DNA from: Planctomycetota bacterium
GTDB taxonomy: Bacteria; Planctomycetota; Planctomycetia; Pirellulales; Pirellulaceae
Assembly: GCA_963204915.1 (NCBI GenBank)
Contig: CAUJHS010000101.1
Span: 41,888-105,887, forward strand
Length of the DNA: 64,000 bases
Direction: 5' to 3'
The translations under genes and the position numbers were made by a program. The notes under the pieces are model-generated. The model was not told the origin of the DNA. It searched no databases and saw only the letters and a program-made list of their open reading frames with translations. Positions 63,787 through 64,000 of the stretch are shown piece by piece. The stretch's first letter is position 1. Each line of letters starts with the position of its first letter.

Positions 63787-64000
63787 GTCCCTCCTTACGG
63801 TCGGAATACTCGCCGTCGCTGGCGCGAGTGACGAGGGTGCAACAGGCTTACCACGTTCCGCGCGTTGGACTGACGGGGGTGGGACGCCTCTGTAGACCGG
63901 AGGACGCGACACGTGTGCCGGAAAGCGTTCGAGACCTTCCGGGCCTGGTCCTCGTTGCCGTTTTGGCTCTGGAGCCGATCGGCCGCTCAAGCTCCGCGCT

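Noticed and set aside
63739..63990. 83-aa minus-strand frame at the window end
   Set aside because: Pro/Arg/Gly-rich with no start signal or domain; it overlaps the REP-like motif.

Overview
The window reads as a chromosomal segment of a planctomycete, most likely of the Pirellulales type. Supporting signs are a DUF1559 pseudopilin-like protein followed by a small transthyretin-like lipoprotein, an exported Asp-rich protein with the LEPR-XLL-like N-terminus LESLEARRVMAG, multi-zinc-ribbon proteins with membrane tails, DUF3500, exported Gly/Cys-rich and Dabb proteins, and loosely packed GC-rich DNA. These are family-level inferences from the sequence; no database search was run.

Layout. 1-3502: the end of a membrane-fusion protein and a complete RND efflux pump. 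3662-9012: a BON-domain protein, glycogen debranching enzyme GlgX, and the groES-groEL pair on the minus strand. 9517-18496: a zinc-ribbon membrane protein, RidA, DUF3500, YkgJ, an HU-like protein with a long tail and a good sigma70-type promoter, a small lipoprotein, PyrD, two uncharacterised proteins and a solo Smr domain. 18711-24750: an SPFH-YbjN protein, an ECF sigma factor with a downstream VWA (YfbK-like) membrane protein, and a nucleotide-sugar dehydrogenase. 24910-33867: cytochrome P450, an A-type Fe-S carrier with a textbook terminator, a DnaJ-zinc-finger/receiver-like protein, a Gdx/SugE exporter, two Gfo/Idh/MocA dehydrogenases, small membrane proteins and a zinc-ribbon/leucine-rich-repeat protein. 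34597-36458: two tandem purine nucleoside phosphorylases. 36640-38028: a CNNM/CorC-type membrane protein. 38367-43124: a compact chemosensory set cheW-cheR-cheA-cheY with no receptor or cheB. 43270-56901: a neutral-ceramidase-like exported enzyme, DUF1653, a phosphoesterase, a solo nucleotidyltransferase, a candidate structured RNA, an ArgA-like synthase, DUF1992, lipoproteins, a PAS-PP2C regulator, NAD synthetase and an XRE-PBP regulator. 56964-59510: planctomycete surface/export genes. 59511-64000: a decaying mobile region with a 930-base gene-poor stretch, DinB, a frameshifted IS4-type transposase, a frameshifted SDR and an intact REP-associated tyrosine transposase with matching REP-like motifs.

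The most unusual signals are outside genes: a hairpin repeat present three times, each time between convergent genes (6587, 20133, 58455); a long Y-shaped inverted repeat with its own candidate promoter (47000-47273); a self-complementary purine/pyrimidine element between another convergent pair (33868-34050); and GTAG-plus-GTCCCC motifs beside the RAYT gene. Among proteins, the tandem nucleoside phosphorylases with an Asn/Asp swap at the base-recognition position and the DnaJ-zinc-finger protein with a degenerate receiver fold deserve a second look.
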